Below are positions 42,576 through 55,558 of a stretch of DNA of 64,000 nt, piece after piece. Where the stretch lies: the NCBI GenBank assembly GCA_019096155.1, contig JAHCVI010000004.1, forward strand, positions 620,001 to 684,000, written 5' to 3'. The first letter of the stretch is position 1. Each line of letters opens with the position of its first letter. The translations under genes were made by a program, and so were the position numbers. The stretch is from Staphylotrichum longicolle. Lineage: Eukaryota > Ascomycota > Sordariomycetes > Sordariales > Chaetomiaceae. Below the pieces are notes generated by a model. The model was not told where the DNA came from. It ran no database searches and saw nothing but the letters and a program-made list of their open reading frames with translations.

Positions 42576-43430
42576 ATAATTGTACTGGAAACCTTTCTAG
42601 ACGAATAGGTCGTGGAATAAATTGTATAGGTAGATATAGTCAGACTTGTCTTCGAAGCCGAGCGATAGGGTATAGTTCAAGTAGGTAGCGAACTCGCTAT
42701 GAAAACTATAATAGAGTATATCCAGGGGCGTTTTCATCTTTATATTTGCGATAAGGTCGTACTTTTACTCCTTAGTTGAAGCCTTAAGCTCCTACTAGGG
42801 GAGCAAGCTATATAAGAAATAGACTAAGGTATAACTAAGCGATTATATATCGTTATAGCGAGATTGTTTAATACTATAGTAAGTGTTGATGGAATAATAA
42901 CGTAGTATTCCTGTTAAAACCTTCCTATCTTTGTATAGAATATAGAAGTATGTCTTTAGGTTGTAGTACTCTTTTGCAAGTCTAAAATCGATGACATTGA
43001 CCTAGTTGCTACGCTTGCTAATGCCTATGACGAAATTGTCGGGCTTGATATTATAGTATATGAACGACTTGGTATGGATATATTCGATATGCGAAAGTAG
43101 CTAGTCGGCTAGTAGTAGGATAGTCTTGAGTGAGAATTTGCATTTATAGAAGTTGAATAAGTCCTCTAAGCTCGGGCCGAGGAGGTCGAGAACTATAGTA
43201 TAATATTTACGCTTAGTACCGAACTAGCGAACTAACGGAATGCCAACGCTATCAACGAGTAATCTATAGACCCCGGCCTTATATTTGAATTGCGGATACT
43301 TCTCTTTAATAGTCTCGAATTTAATGGCAACCTCCTCGTTAGAAATGATATTAATGCCTAAGTAGATATTATCGAACGATCCGGCTCCGATCTTTCGACC
43401 GATTTGGTATTTGTTTCCGACGCGAAGGTC
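42576..43430 (-). pseudogene. Casein kinase I relic
   Basis: One minus frame of about 285 codons covers most of a CK1 catalytic domain: DLRVGNKYQIGRKIGAGSF (glycine loop), EEVAIKFE (ATP-binding Lys kept), GIPLVR and YYTIVLDLLGPSLEDLFNFY, then the catalytic loop, DFR, LTGILRYYSINTYYS and KYDLIANIKMKTPLD. The catalytic loop reads FIYYNIKPDN where CK1 has FIHRDIKPDN, and DFG has become DFR; each change is explained by C to T or G to A. Stops fall at Gln/Trp positions. CK1 is normally an essential single- or low-copy kinase, so this is a dead extra copy. The frame seems to break near 42576 and the N-terminal exon is missing or unrecognisable. Confidence 0.88.
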
Positions 43431-45239
43431 CTATCCCTTATTAGTGAATTAGTCTCGACTCCGATGACAAAACCCCAATGTTCGCTACTATATAGCCTGT
43501 CTTTATAACGCGGCGGCGATAGTGAATAAAACCTAGTGTGCCGTCGCTAGGTATTAAAACGGCCGATTTAGGATATGTACTATCGTCATTTTGCGACGTT
43601 GTTGTCTAGACGGCTTGTAATATCCTAGTAGGAGAGTTGGGATAGTGTTTGGAGATATAGCGAGAGGCCCTTAGTCGTGGACGTTGCTTAGCGAGAGAGC
43701 GATTTTAAATTGCCTATAGAGGGAAGGACTTGTTTGTCTTTTGTCTATATAATGTTTCTTATTGTAGCTTTATACCTGTTTCTATTATATAGATACGTCT
43801 CCTCTAGTCTCGGCTTACTAGGTGGCAAAATCGACTAGATAGTAGACGCAACTGCGTTTCGCTAGGTATAAAGTACGCTATTAACTATGGTGATTCGCTA
43901 GGGTATTAGTACCTAGAGGTAGCTAGTTTAGTCTTAAAGTCCCCTACTTTAGCGCTATCGAGCTTATTATCTAGCCTATTGCGGAGGTAACCTTCCTAAT
44001 ATAGGATGTAATAGACCCTAGCTTCCTCTTGCATTGGGCTTGCTAGTCTAGAAGGCGTTAAAGATTTTAGGGGCCTTGAGTCGCCAAGCAATGACTAGGG
44101 ATAAGGGATAGCTAGGTCTGATTCTATAATAGGGCGATGTATAAACTACCTAGAGGGTAGGGATATCAATATAGGGTTATATACCTGGTAGCCTAGAAGG
44201 TATATATCTAAGGGACGTTTAAAGCTAATAAGGGAGGCGGCTATAGCCGCTATAGGTTATTATAGACGAATAGGGATTTATCTACTAAGGCTCTTGGAAT
44301 AGAGTATACACGCTACCAGTGAATACATTTAACTAGCCTAGTATAGATCCACTAAGGCTCCTAGTGATAAACTAGGTAGGGAATTATCCGACGCCATTTA
44401 GGGTAGGTATATCCGTGTATATAGTATACGGATTACCCTTTATATAAGCTAATAGTGGTCTAAATATATATATTTGTAAAAGGATCTCGCTACGCTTGAT
44501 ATTTTGGCTCCTCCTCCTAGGACATTACCATCTATATTGTGAATTTAATATAGATATTGTATAACCCGAATCAAGGTAGCTAGAAGTAGATTCTCTCTTT
44601 GACATTTTATATAAATACGCTAGGATACGTCTCTATATCTTGCTAAAATGCTAGACCGATTACTATCCTCGGGCACTTGATATATACTTTAGTAAGCGGC
44701 CCGCTATCGATAGACTAGTCTTTAAGTTTAAAGGATAGTTTAAGCAATCCGCGAAAGTATAGATATTAGCGTTGGAATTGGATATACTGCTTTTGCCAAA
44801 AGTTACATTTATACAAGCCTTCTAAGCGATCGAGTATATTATATCGATCTTATTTGCTACTACGTTGCCCTACCTATAGATTAATGCTAAACTAAATCTA
44901 TACTTTAGAGGATAAATTTTTAAGAGCGCGGTTTAGATTCCCTGCCTATAGACGAAAGGTAACACTGATTACTTAGCCTTGATTCAATTGCTAATTCTAG
45001 TATATATCAATAGTTCCTACCTTATAAAGCTCTATAGAATTTGCTTAGGGCCGAATAGTATTGCGAGGGTACCTATAGCGAGGCTCCAATAGCTTCGATC
45101 TAAGCTATTCGTTCCTATAGATACCGATTAAAACCCTTACATTGTCGCCGTCTTACTTACTATAGCGTAAGCCTACTTCTACTAGTCTGGCTATACTCTA
45201 TTGTTACCATTCTATAATATTAAGGTGTAAGTTATTACC
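43431..45239. other. AT-rich RIPped stretch, no gene resolved
   Basis: No domain recognised in either strand. Confidence 0.35.
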
Positions 45240-46130
45240 TACGAAGACTATAGTGACGGTATAAACTTTGTTATATATACCGCTATTGTAACAATGACAT
45301 TTCTTATACGTTTTATACTACCGTATAAAGGCTTAGACTCTAAGAATAGTAATACTGGTATAGAGATCTTGTATACTCGAGTTAGCATTTGGCCTATACT
45401 AGGCCTAAAGGAGCGGCTTGCTAAAGCTCTAGGGCTGGAAATTGTGGGCAGTTTAATGTACGACGACCCCGATTATATCGGCTTTTGGGACCTACTTGTA
45501 GAATCGCCTTCTTTGGCCTGCCTAACCTATAAGTGGAAGTGGGCTAGGAATAGTAGCTCTAGAGAGGGCGGTCTAGTAGGAAGCCCTATCGCTTAGAAGC
45601 GAAAGTCTAGCTATATAGCTTTATAGTCTATCGACTTAATACAAAGAGGCTAGGATATAGTACCTTCTATCCATTAGACTCTTATCTTTACAGCTATTCT
45701 TACGGAAGCTGCCCTAGTGCTAGTACCTACCTCTATTCAGCCTACGGCAGAGCTAGTACAACCTAACTAGCCGCTTTCGAAGATCTAATAGGATGGGCCG
45801 CCGAGTTTAATCTAATAATATTCTAGCGTTTCTAACGCTAGAGCCGTTAAGACCAACTCTACGTCTATGCGGAGTCTGTTAAACCTTCTCTAAGCCCTCC
45901 TATTTCTAGCGTATTCTAAGCCGACTATACTAAGTAGTACCCTAGGCTATTCTAGGCTCCTCGGGGCTACAACGACTGCCTCTATGCATTCCTAGTAATA
46001 CGCTGGGTCTTTTATTACCGGCTAAGTCCAAGGGGGTTCTTTATACCCTATTGTAACTATCTTGACCTTTCTATAGAGAATACTAGACTAAGCGAAGTCA
46101 AAAAGACTAAGAGGACAACTACTAAAGCTT
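45240..46130 (+). pseudogene. Conserved-looking unknown protein relic
   Basis: The first 100 codons from an ATG at 45294 are free of stops: FILPYKGLDSKNSNTGIEIL, then VSIWPILGLKERLAKALGLE, then DPDYIGFWDLLVESPSLACL. The same frame continues after a TAG at 45594 (ending GSPIA) for a further ~170 codons with stops at Gln/Trp-like positions and Thr/Ser/Leu-rich sequence. The compact N-terminus looks like a folded domain, but I cannot name it. Confidence 0.4.
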
Positions 46131-49100
46131 GTATAAAAACATTACGATAGATAAGGTAGATAGGAGTCGGAAGAGAAAGAGGAACTACGATAAAGCAAAG
46201 CTAGGATATAAGTTGGTAAGTTAGATATCCTATCCTATAGTGTCCTAACTCTCAATATAGCACCGAGGCCTATATCCGCCTAGGCATTGTAGGAAGTAAT
46301 TAGTCAAACTCTATTTTATCCTTAGAAGCCCCTTCTTACCTTCGTTACTTTATAAGTAGCGGGAGCGACTAGGTAACTACTATACTACTTGACGCTAGAT
46401 CCTTGGGTGGCTTTATAAAAGGTAGTAGTGGGATACAATGTACGTATAAAGTCTGAGCCTATATCTCTATAGCTACTAGAGCTAAGACTATCGGTGTATC
46501 CTCGCTATTTTTAATCCTTATCCGAAATATCCGTCTATAAGCCTCTACTAGCGGGTATTATTAATATATTCAAGACTTTCCTTGACAACTTCCGGGCTTT
46601 TAACGGCGAATTCAACTAGTATCGTTTGTAGGTTTTTGTATAAGTTCCCTTCTTAGAAAATAGTTTGTCTCCTAATATATAATGATAGGACCTAAGGACA
46701 GGCTTAAAAATACTTGTCACTATATCTAATGGAAAAATGGATCTTCTTATCTCTTTGTGGTATTTCGATGATTTATAGGCCGTGGCATTTGTATATTATC
46801 TATAACCTTCTCGGCGACTTCGAAAAGTAGCTCGCCTATTGTATAGGCAAGGAAATAGATCTAGCATTGGCAATTATAACATTATCGGCCTTGATTTTAC
46901 TCGAAGAGCTTGCGGCTTTGGAATATACGATAGAGCTGCCCTCTCCTATATAGAATCACCTCTATTACTTCTTTGACCTCGTTAAGATAGGGACGAATAT
47001 CGGCAGTTAGTTAATCATTTACTAGTAGATAGGCTTTGCTATTCTCTATACTACTTTTCAGGTAGAATTTGGTATTATATATCTTATTTTAAGGCAACCT
47101 CCTCTATAGTCTATCTACTCTAGACTATATATAGGATATTGGAAAGGTAGGCTAGTCGATAGGATAGGTTCCTAAGATCTATTGGTGAAGTTTTATAATC
47201 GTATAGCGAAGGTCTTGAAAGAGGTGTTGATAATAGTGGAAAAAATGGGAGAGTCGGGTATATAGGGGCGGTTGCAATAAGTAGGGACTGTCTAGGGACT
47301 GCGGGTCGGGCGGGCCTGTAGTAGCGGAGTAGGGCCTTGGAATGTGGGCCTATATAGTAGGGCTGGGACCACCACGTCGGTAGAAGAGATCGATGGACTT
47401 GTCTAGTAAATTGTTGAATTATATATTGTTCTTTGATAGTCTATTGAATATAATTATAGACCTATCTTATAACCTTCTAGGTTAGTTTAAATCGCTCTAT
47501 AACCTTACGTCGATGGCCAATCCTACTAGTAAACTTCGTGGCCTACTGGCTGATCCTGGTTCTCTATATGCCGAACGTTATCGGGAACTATAGAGCTTTA
47601 GGCTAGCGAGGCAGCGTATAGACTAAAAGAGGCTAGTTCGAGCTGAGGATAGGTAGTAGCTTTGGTTATTAAGAGTTGACGGGTAGTTATAGACCGGTAG
47701 CTATAAGAATAGTAATGGAGATGTCTATAGTATATTCTTAGGATAGACCGGCGGGAGTACGACTAGTATATTCAATGATAATTAAATGTAAGCTTCTAAC
47801 TTATTAGCCTTGATTCGAGATATTGACCCTAACTGCTTTTGCCTATAGTCCTTCCTAGACGCAACTCTCTTCTAGTATCTTTATATAATTCTTTAATCCG
47901 CATTTTAATATATTTCTTCTTACAACCCTTAACTTTCCTTAAGCATTTATACGCTATATATTTGCTTGCTCGAGTAAAGGTGGTAGAATAAAACTGATAG
48001 AATTCATTATATTTACAATCTAAGAGTTAGTCATTAGAGCTATATATCAATGAAAGGTTTAGTATAGAAAGAGGTATATAGGTGGTATAATGCTATATAA
48101 GATCTTATTGTCTTCTATATATAATTTATAGCCCCTTGTAGTCTTTGTATAGGTATACGAATCGTTGATTATAGGCTATATCCCTTCTAATAGTCTACTC
48201 TAAATGCTTGTATTTTTTTAACGCCTAAGCTAAAGACCTTATATCTTAGTAATAGTTACAGCCGCGGCCGAATCTCTCGTAATACTATTTAGTATCGTTA
48301 CTATTGCCTAGGGTCTGGCTTACAAACTTAGGGTCTCTACTATAGTACTTAAGAAGCTCTTGAAGTTTAACAACTAATACTATAATTTTAGACTAAGCGT
48401 TTGTTAGCTTACTCCTAGTAAATGCCTTTTATTTTTACTTGATAAGACCTAAGATATATATAGAACTTTTTAGGAGTAGGGAATAGAGTAGTATATATAA
48501 AATATAGTATCGGATCTTATATAGCGGCCTTAGATTCCTATCGAGGTATATATCGAGAAAAAGGTCGCCCGAAACTCCCCTCGAATACTAGTAAGTTACA
48601 CTCTATACCCTCTATAGGGTCGCCGGCCTAAGTTCTTTCTATTTATTAGTTAGTTATAAAGGCATTTGTAAATGGACGCTTAAGGGTATCGATATATTAT
48701 AGGGGCTATTTTAAATACTATAGAAGGGAAACTAAGAATACTATATCTATTGAAATAAGAGTATTATATCTCTTAACGCCGGCCCTATAAAATAGGAAGG
48801 GTATCGATCTAAAAGACAGATTCTAATACGGGTTATAGGTAGCGCGAAGGTGGTATAGGCAGGCGGTATAGCATATATAGGAGGTATACTAGGTACTATC
48901 CGTTTTATAAATACTATAGGATTTAGCTAGCAAGGTACCCTAACCCAATACTATCACCCCTATATACTTTAGCGCCCTAATGGCGATTATCTTAAGCAAT
49001 ATCCGGCTATATTACCTAGCTCGGCGTTATAGTCTAGGTTGCTAGTGTATATCTAGAAGACGAGGAGGTGATCTAGCGCGTCCTTGCGGTATAGCGGCTA

Positions 49101-50134
49101 GAATGTCAATAGCGAGTCTAAGAAGTCGAGGAAGCCTAGGCCGTCGGTATTATAATTGTTATAGCCTAGTACTAGGCTATCTACTAGTAGCCCTAGCTCG
49201 AACGAACTAAACAATCTAGGTTAGCCCTATAATTCAACTCTCTATAGCTCTTGTACCTACAACTGACTATTGTAAGCTCCCTAAGCCTATAATACCATTG
49301 ATATATAACTAGCTTGCTAGCCTATAGGCTAAGTGGTACGATAACCTGATGTTCGTGCTAGTCGCCTTCACCGACTCTACCGCCAAGTCTCGGTAGTATT
49401 ACAACTCCCTAAGGTTTTACTAATAGATAGAATATCTCCTCTCCCCTTCCTACTCCTTATACCCGCTAACTACGGTAGATAGGGGTATCTAAGTTCAACC
49501 GCGAGGCGGCCAAGGTGCTGGCTTAGGTGTAGGCGTACCAAGTGCTATAGAGCTACTATATAGTATAAGGACTTATTGAAACGGGCGGCGGTACTACGAC
49601 CTATAGTACCACGACCTATAGTATAGCGGCCGATGGTATGACGACCGCTAGTATAGGCAGACCGTCGGGCCCGGTCGAAGGTACTTAGTTACCACCGTCG
49701 CCGGCTAACTAGAAGTAGCTTACCTCGACCTAGCCGACCTATAGCAAGGTATAGGCTACTATAGTAGCGCTACAACTTTATTAGGAGGTATAGTCTAAAG
49801 GGGCATAGTCTAAAGGCAGGCTATATCAAATGTAGGATTCTAGATTCCTATAGTATAGTAAGGCACTACAAGCATTCCGGATCTATAGATCTTCGTCTAT
49901 AGCTTGGGTTGGTACTGTACTTTAGGTTCAGGATCGAGCCAAATGCTTATATAATAACTCTATAAGGCTTCCTCCTATTCTTTTATTATCGGGTAGTAGC
50001 TACTACTACTACCTGAACTATTTGTAGACTGCTAGCCTTTCTACTACCTATAACCTACATCTACTATAGCTCTCCTAGCTATAGCCTCCTACAACCAATA
50101 CTATACTATCCTATATATCACTAACGTTGTTACC
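46131..50134. other. AT-rich RIPped stretch, little resolved
   Basis: A plus fragment at about 47510-47790 starts MANPTSKLRGLLADPGSLYA and reads protein-like with RIP-type stops for some 90 codons. A plus fragment near 49320 reads KWYDNLMFVLVAFTDSTAKS. Neither is identifiable. A few 15-bp minisatellite-like units lie near 48850-48895. Confidence 0.3.
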
Positions 50135-51470
50135 ATGCCTGTCCTCCGATACTTGTAAAATCGGCTATTAATATACAACGCTATAGATATCGAAGACAAA
50201 TATACCAAAACCGGCCGAGCTTCCGATCCCGGCCTTTCTCCTATCTCTTTATTAATAGAGGTATTCTAGTGCTTTAAACTCGGGGAAGATATACTAGCAT
50301 TGAGAAGTAATGGAGTAGTAGCTGCAATAAGACAAAAGCGAAAGCCGAAGCTATATATTCTACGTTAAAATCTAGAGTAGCGACCCTATACTAGGACTAA
50401 GCCACTAGAGATTGTTCCTAGCCTTATCTAGTACGACGTAATTACCTTCTTCGCTAACTATTTTGAGATAGCCTTCGATATCTGGATATCGATCGTTATT
50501 AAGACTATAATACCCGATAATATAGCAAGCTTAGATCCTTGCGTCCTCAATTCCCTCTAGTTATTAGACAAGGCTAGAACTAATAGAGATAAGATACTAT
50601 CTAGGCTTGTTTATATACAGCTAGCGTATATCTTTGAATTACTCTAAAAGATCGTCGCCTTGGATAGGTAATATAGATAGCTTCTGGTTCGAAGGAGAGG
50701 CTATAGGAATGCTTCTATTGCTATTGATATATATATCGAAGCTTAACAAGCTATTACTTCTAGGGTCGAGGTGAAGATATATAATCAAGTCGCTCGGCGT
50801 TGGAGAATCCTTGTAGGGCCATCGCCTATCTTTGTTATTATATACTTAGAAATAGTAGAGAGGCTTGCGTATACACCCTTTCTTTTTATATAGATAGATT
50901 TATACTAACTCTCTTAAAGCAATAGAACGTCGATAAAAAATACCAAACGAGAACTAGAATAGCTAGCCTCTAATATTGTTTAAAATGTACCTACTAGGAT
51001 TGTTAAAGCCTTTTAGCTCTTCGCGACAATAGTAGAGTATATAATTAGGTCTTATTAGTTTATTGATAAAGGTCTCCTTATATAAGTTAGATAGGAACTG
51101 TTAGGCAGATAAAAACATGACTAGGGAGGTATATAGGCTTATAGCTATTGTTTAGTGGAATAAGCTAGCCCCTCTTTTGTAAAGACTGGTAGGGACTTGG
51201 ATTGGATTTTGGTAGACTTGGACTGGATTTTGATAGACTTGGACTAGATCTTGGTAGATTTAGACTTGATTTTAGTAGACCTAGACTGGATTTGGGTAAG
51301 CCTGGACTAGATTTTGGTAGACCTAGATTGGATTTGAGAAAGCTTGAATTGGATTTTGGTAGACCTAGATTGGATTTTGGTAGACCTAGACTGGATTTTG
51401 GTAGACCTGGACTAGATTTGGGTAGACCTATACTAGATTTTGGTAGACCTGGACCTTGATAGACCTAGAC
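50135..51470 (+). pseudogene. Unknown protein relic with C-terminal 7-residue tandem repeats
   Basis: From an ATG at 50135 one plus frame runs for about 440 codons without indels. It reads MPVLRYL, KLGEDILALRSNGVVAAIRQ, DVITFFANYFEIAFDIWISI, then DKARTNRDKILSRLVYIQLA and RRRGYRNASIAIDIYIEA. Stops occupy Gln/Trp-like positions. The frame enters the 21-bp array at 51190, where it reads LDWILVD repeatedly. It resembles proteins I have seen in fungal genomes with a conserved core of unknown function; no catalytic motif is visible. Confidence 0.45.
51190..51465 (+). repeat. 21-bp tandem array, about twelve units
   Basis: Units built on GGATTTTGGTAGACCTAGACT. In the frame of the upstream relic the unit reads LDWILVD; a second frame is free of stops and reads LDFGRPR. 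The array is the C-terminal part of the relic at 50135. Confidence 0.85.
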
Positions 51471-52621
51471 TTTGGTTAGCCGTTTTAGATTCTGAAACCA
51501 GTCTGAGAAAGTGACATTATAGCCTTACATTAGGTCTCTACTCTAAGCTATTAACGCCGCCGTTGCTATTGCCGCCGTACTATTGAAGTAGCCCCTAAAG
51601 CATTCCCCGAAGTAGTACCGTTAAGGCTATCCGCTGAAGTAGTCCTCGAAGTCGTCAACAGTACCATAGGAGTAGTATAAATGTAGTCTCTAGGCTACCT
51701 TCCTACCCTCTCCCGTTAAGGGTATATAAAGCCCTAGTACTATTCTCCCTATTGCTCGACAGGGCAAGCCCTAGACGTATAGTTGGGGACGCCTGTAGCT
51801 TAGTATGTATAACAACGCTACTAAAGTAATATAGATAACCTTACTTCTACTTTAGTAAAAACCGTTCTCGAATCTAGGCTTCCCCTATATAAGAAAGTAT
51901 GATAATACCCCTAAGGCTCCGAAACTATACTATAAGTAAAACTTAGACAAACGACTATACGTAAGATTTAAGAGACTACGAGTTCGACTCTAGAGACTAT
52001 TAGAAAAAGAAAAATACTTACCTCTAAACTATTAAATTAATAATACTAGGAGCTAGAGGATATAGGCGTAGCTACTTCTATAAGACGACTAATAACTACT
52101 TCCCCTACGACGTTCTCCTTTAGGCTAGAGTAGAGGGGTATAGGTAATAGTTGTAGTGGCATTAGCGGCTAAACCTCTTTTTACTTTATTAACTATTAGT
52201 TTTATTATATATCTGAGGTAGCAAGTGCAAGAAGAGACTACCTCTTATATAGTCTGCCGATAGGCATAGGTTGACTATTAACTACGCTAAGTGAAGCGGA
52301 GTAGCGAAGGTAACTAAGCAATATACAGGCTATAACCGGACTTACTCTAGTTATAGCCTATACGCCCTAGGTTTGCCTGCTCCTACAATATCAACCTAGC
52401 AATCGTAGCGATATACACGTACGAAGGCGACGAACCGAAAAAGCCTATAGCTTCGAAATACCTAGACTTTCTAGATCGCCCTAGTATGCTTGTTGGTTAG
52501 CTAGGTAAGTTTATCGGTCGTATCTCGGGCAAGGCGATATAGCTTCTATCGGCTATAGAGAGAGATACTAACCGGATTCGGCTAATGGTTAAGTAGTCGA
52601 CTACTAGTAATTATAAATCCC
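51471..52621. other. AT-rich RIPped stretch; possible 5' exon of the JmjC-SET relic
   Basis: From about 52390 a plus frame reads AIVAIYTYEGDEPKKPIASK and YLDFLDRPSMLVG, then ERDTNRIRLMVK up to about 52600. It could be the first exon of the next gene, with an intron before 52622. Confidence 0.3.
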
Positions 52622-55558
52622 GATATTAAAGAGATCCAAGTTAGGTATATAGCCTTAAGCGGCAAATTTCAGAAGATAAAAACTACAACCACCGCTATAT
52701 ATTCGATAGTAAAGGTTGAACAAGGTAGTCGAACGCGTCCCCATGCTAAGTAGTATACAATAGTCCGGCGGCAATATAGTATTAAGACCGCCTTGTATAC
52801 TATTATAGAGGCCTTGTATACCATTATAGAGGCTTAAAATAGGTTTAAGGACAAGCTCTCGAGATTTAGAGTCAAGATTAATACGCTCGTTAGTAGTAGC
52901 AAAGGGCCTATTCCCAACTCTAATTAACTAGCGTCCAACCTAGCTAACGAGGATATAGCTCCTATCTCTTACCTAGCATTGGATCCTACCGCAGTTGAAA
53001 ATAGCCAGACGCTCGCCTCCTTATTAATAAACCTAGACACAACAAAGTTAAATAGTATATAGACCTGCCTAGAAGATTGTAACGCTATCGACGAGCCATA
53101 GATGGTAAGTCCTAAAATAATAGAGTATTCTAAAACCTCCAAGGTAGACGACGTAAGCTAAGACACAGCTTTTAATAACTTACCATTCCCCCTCTATCTA
53201 GTCGATTGTAACGCTACCAACGTAAAAGCGTAGAGGGCGAGCTCTAAAATAGGGAAGCCTATAGCCAATACTACTATAATAGGAGATATATTTAGCTTAG
53301 ACATCGCGGATTTAGAGGAGAACCTTATCTCTACCCTAGGGAAATTCATCGGCGACCCCAAATTTACCTTGAAGATCTCTATAAAAGCTTCTATCAAGTT
53401 ATAGTCCCTTTAGCAATAAATTGCCAAAGCTATTAAATCTACTAAGGATAGCATCCTAGCTATACAATACGCCTATAGGACGGGAGAAGGGGTATCGAAT
53501 TTATAGAGCTATAAAATTTCAACTATAGAATTTGAGCTCCCTAACCTTGCTAAGCAAATCGAAAAGCCTATAGATACGGATATAGACTTTGAATAATATC
53601 TAGAGTAGCTTATCTATACTTCTCTAGAGGAAACGATCTGTTATTTCGTTGGGGATTTGCTACCTTTGGATCTTGATTATCTCTTCCCTTTAGGTAGTAA
53701 GCTCTCATAGCTTGGTCGTATTCCTAGAGTCAATATACTATATAGCTACGTCGGCGAGAAGGACTCGGGGATAGCTTTACATTATAAAGACTTATACCTA
53801 CGTTCGTTTAATATCTACTTCTCCAGATATAAGCTCTAGGTTATAATTAAGCCAGAAGATACTACCAAGCTTGAAAAGCTAAACGAGCGGCTCGGTAACA
53901 ATCGCAACTATAATTAGTCTATACGCTATACTTCGCTACTAGTTAGCCCAATAAGATTTCGGTAGGAGCGTATCGGCTTCGACCTAATCTTCGCTAGCCT
54001 AGGCGATATAGTCGTTATAAGGCCAAGGCAGTATTACTATATTATCAATATAACCCCTTGCGCTACTATCGTAGCAAACTTCGTTCTTTTTAGTGAAGTC
54101 TCTATCTAGCTAGAGTTTTCTTTTTATCCTAATGATAGGTTATTTCCATTTATAGTAAGAAGGGAGGAGAAGTAGAAAAGAACGTACCAAAAAAGAACCT
54201 TGCTTATAGACGTTAGCGCAATAGAGTAGACGGGTTGTCCTCCGAAGTGTAGACTAATAGCCGCTTTAACGATAGCTACTCTAGAACGCCTAGCGTATAA
54301 AGCGACGCCGAGAGTTATAGACCTATTTAGCCGTATAGCGGTTCTAGCTAAAGTACTCTATAGCGAAGAGGCTATTATACAATTCTAGCTACTTATTAAC
54401 TATAGACGGAGTCTAGATAATATGTTTCGACTCGAGCCTAATCGCGATATAATTATACAACTTTTCTAGATTATAGATAGGAAGACTCTATTTGGTATAT
54501 TTTTCACTTGGTTCTGCCAATATCGGCTTATATAATAAGTAGATAGTACAAAGGACGGTAGCATTAGGACTATAGGGATAAGAAAGTAGTATGCTATTTA
54601 GCTTGGCTAGAGTACTTATATATTCGACTACTACGTTAAAAACGGACGAAAGTAGGTTCGAATTTGCAGTCCCTTTGACGGCTTGTTGTATTTTTTCTTC
54701 CTCTAGCCCCCTTAAGGAATAGATTATTACTAGTATAAGGAATTACTAGTTTAAATATCGATAGAGGAAGCCAAGAGTGCTCAACACTAGTTATACTAGC
54801 TCTTAGAAACTGACGACTACACTAGACTCTATTAGGCTAGCAAGGCGTTTCAAGATAGCCTTTTAGGGAAGGATATCGAGTTTAGATGGGAAAGTAGCTA
54901 TAAAAACTTAACTAAGCTTCTAAAAGACTAACGGCTCTTATTCCTATAACCTTGCCCACTGGCTATAGAAAATATCTATAATCTATCCAAGTATCTAGGC
55001 TAGCCGCGACCTATAGGATGGCTAAACAAGTGGCAATGGCCTACGAATCCGATATTAGAGGGAGCTAAAGGTTGCTACGAGTGCGGGGAGGTTACCTACG
55101 ACTATATTATCTAGCTTCCTAGAATTAGGATTTATATAAAGGACTATAGAGAGAAAGGTCTCGGCCTATAGGCTATCGCTAGTACCTATAGATAGATTGC
55201 CTATTATAAACGGATAATAATCGGATACCTCTTCGGTAAGATTATACTAGCTAGGACGGCTAAAGATAGATAGGCTTTGGACTTTATATAGCCTGATATT
55301 AGTAGAGAGCTAGTCGTTTACTAGCTTAATTGCCGTAATAAGAGTAATATTTTTCGGCTACTAAACTACAACTATAAGCCGTTAGCTTGCTTTAAATTTA
55401 GGATCGCATCGGGTAGGTAGGTAATTTTAGTAGAAGCGAGAACGGATATAATGGATAGTGTGGAGATCACCGTTAGCTACGGCTATAAATATTTCGGAAA
55501 CCTCTGCATTTGTATGACTTGCTAAAAAGGGTAAAAAAGGAGAACCCGAGATAGGTTT
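52622..55558 (+). pseudogene. JmjC plus SET fusion chromatin enzyme, RIP-inactivated
   Basis: A single plus frame of 979 codons with no indel. The N-terminal third is acidic (DLEENLISTLGKFIGDPKFT, GDLLPLDLDYLFPLGS). The JmjC domain follows: NILYSYVGEKDSGIALHYKD (about 53725-53790), LRSFNIYFSRYKL, VIIKPEDTTKLEKL, FDLIFASLGDIVVIRPRQYY and NITPCATIVANFVL. The iron ligands have decayed: H-x-E reads HYK and the distal His reads Tyr, both RIP-type changes. The C-terminal third is a SET domain: IKDYREKGLGL, IIIGYLFGKIILA, FRLLNYNYKPLACF (NHSCxP in active enzymes), EITVSYG and a post-SET-like CICMTC. Active versions would demethylate or methylate histone lysines; this copy is untranslatable. Confidence 0.8.
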
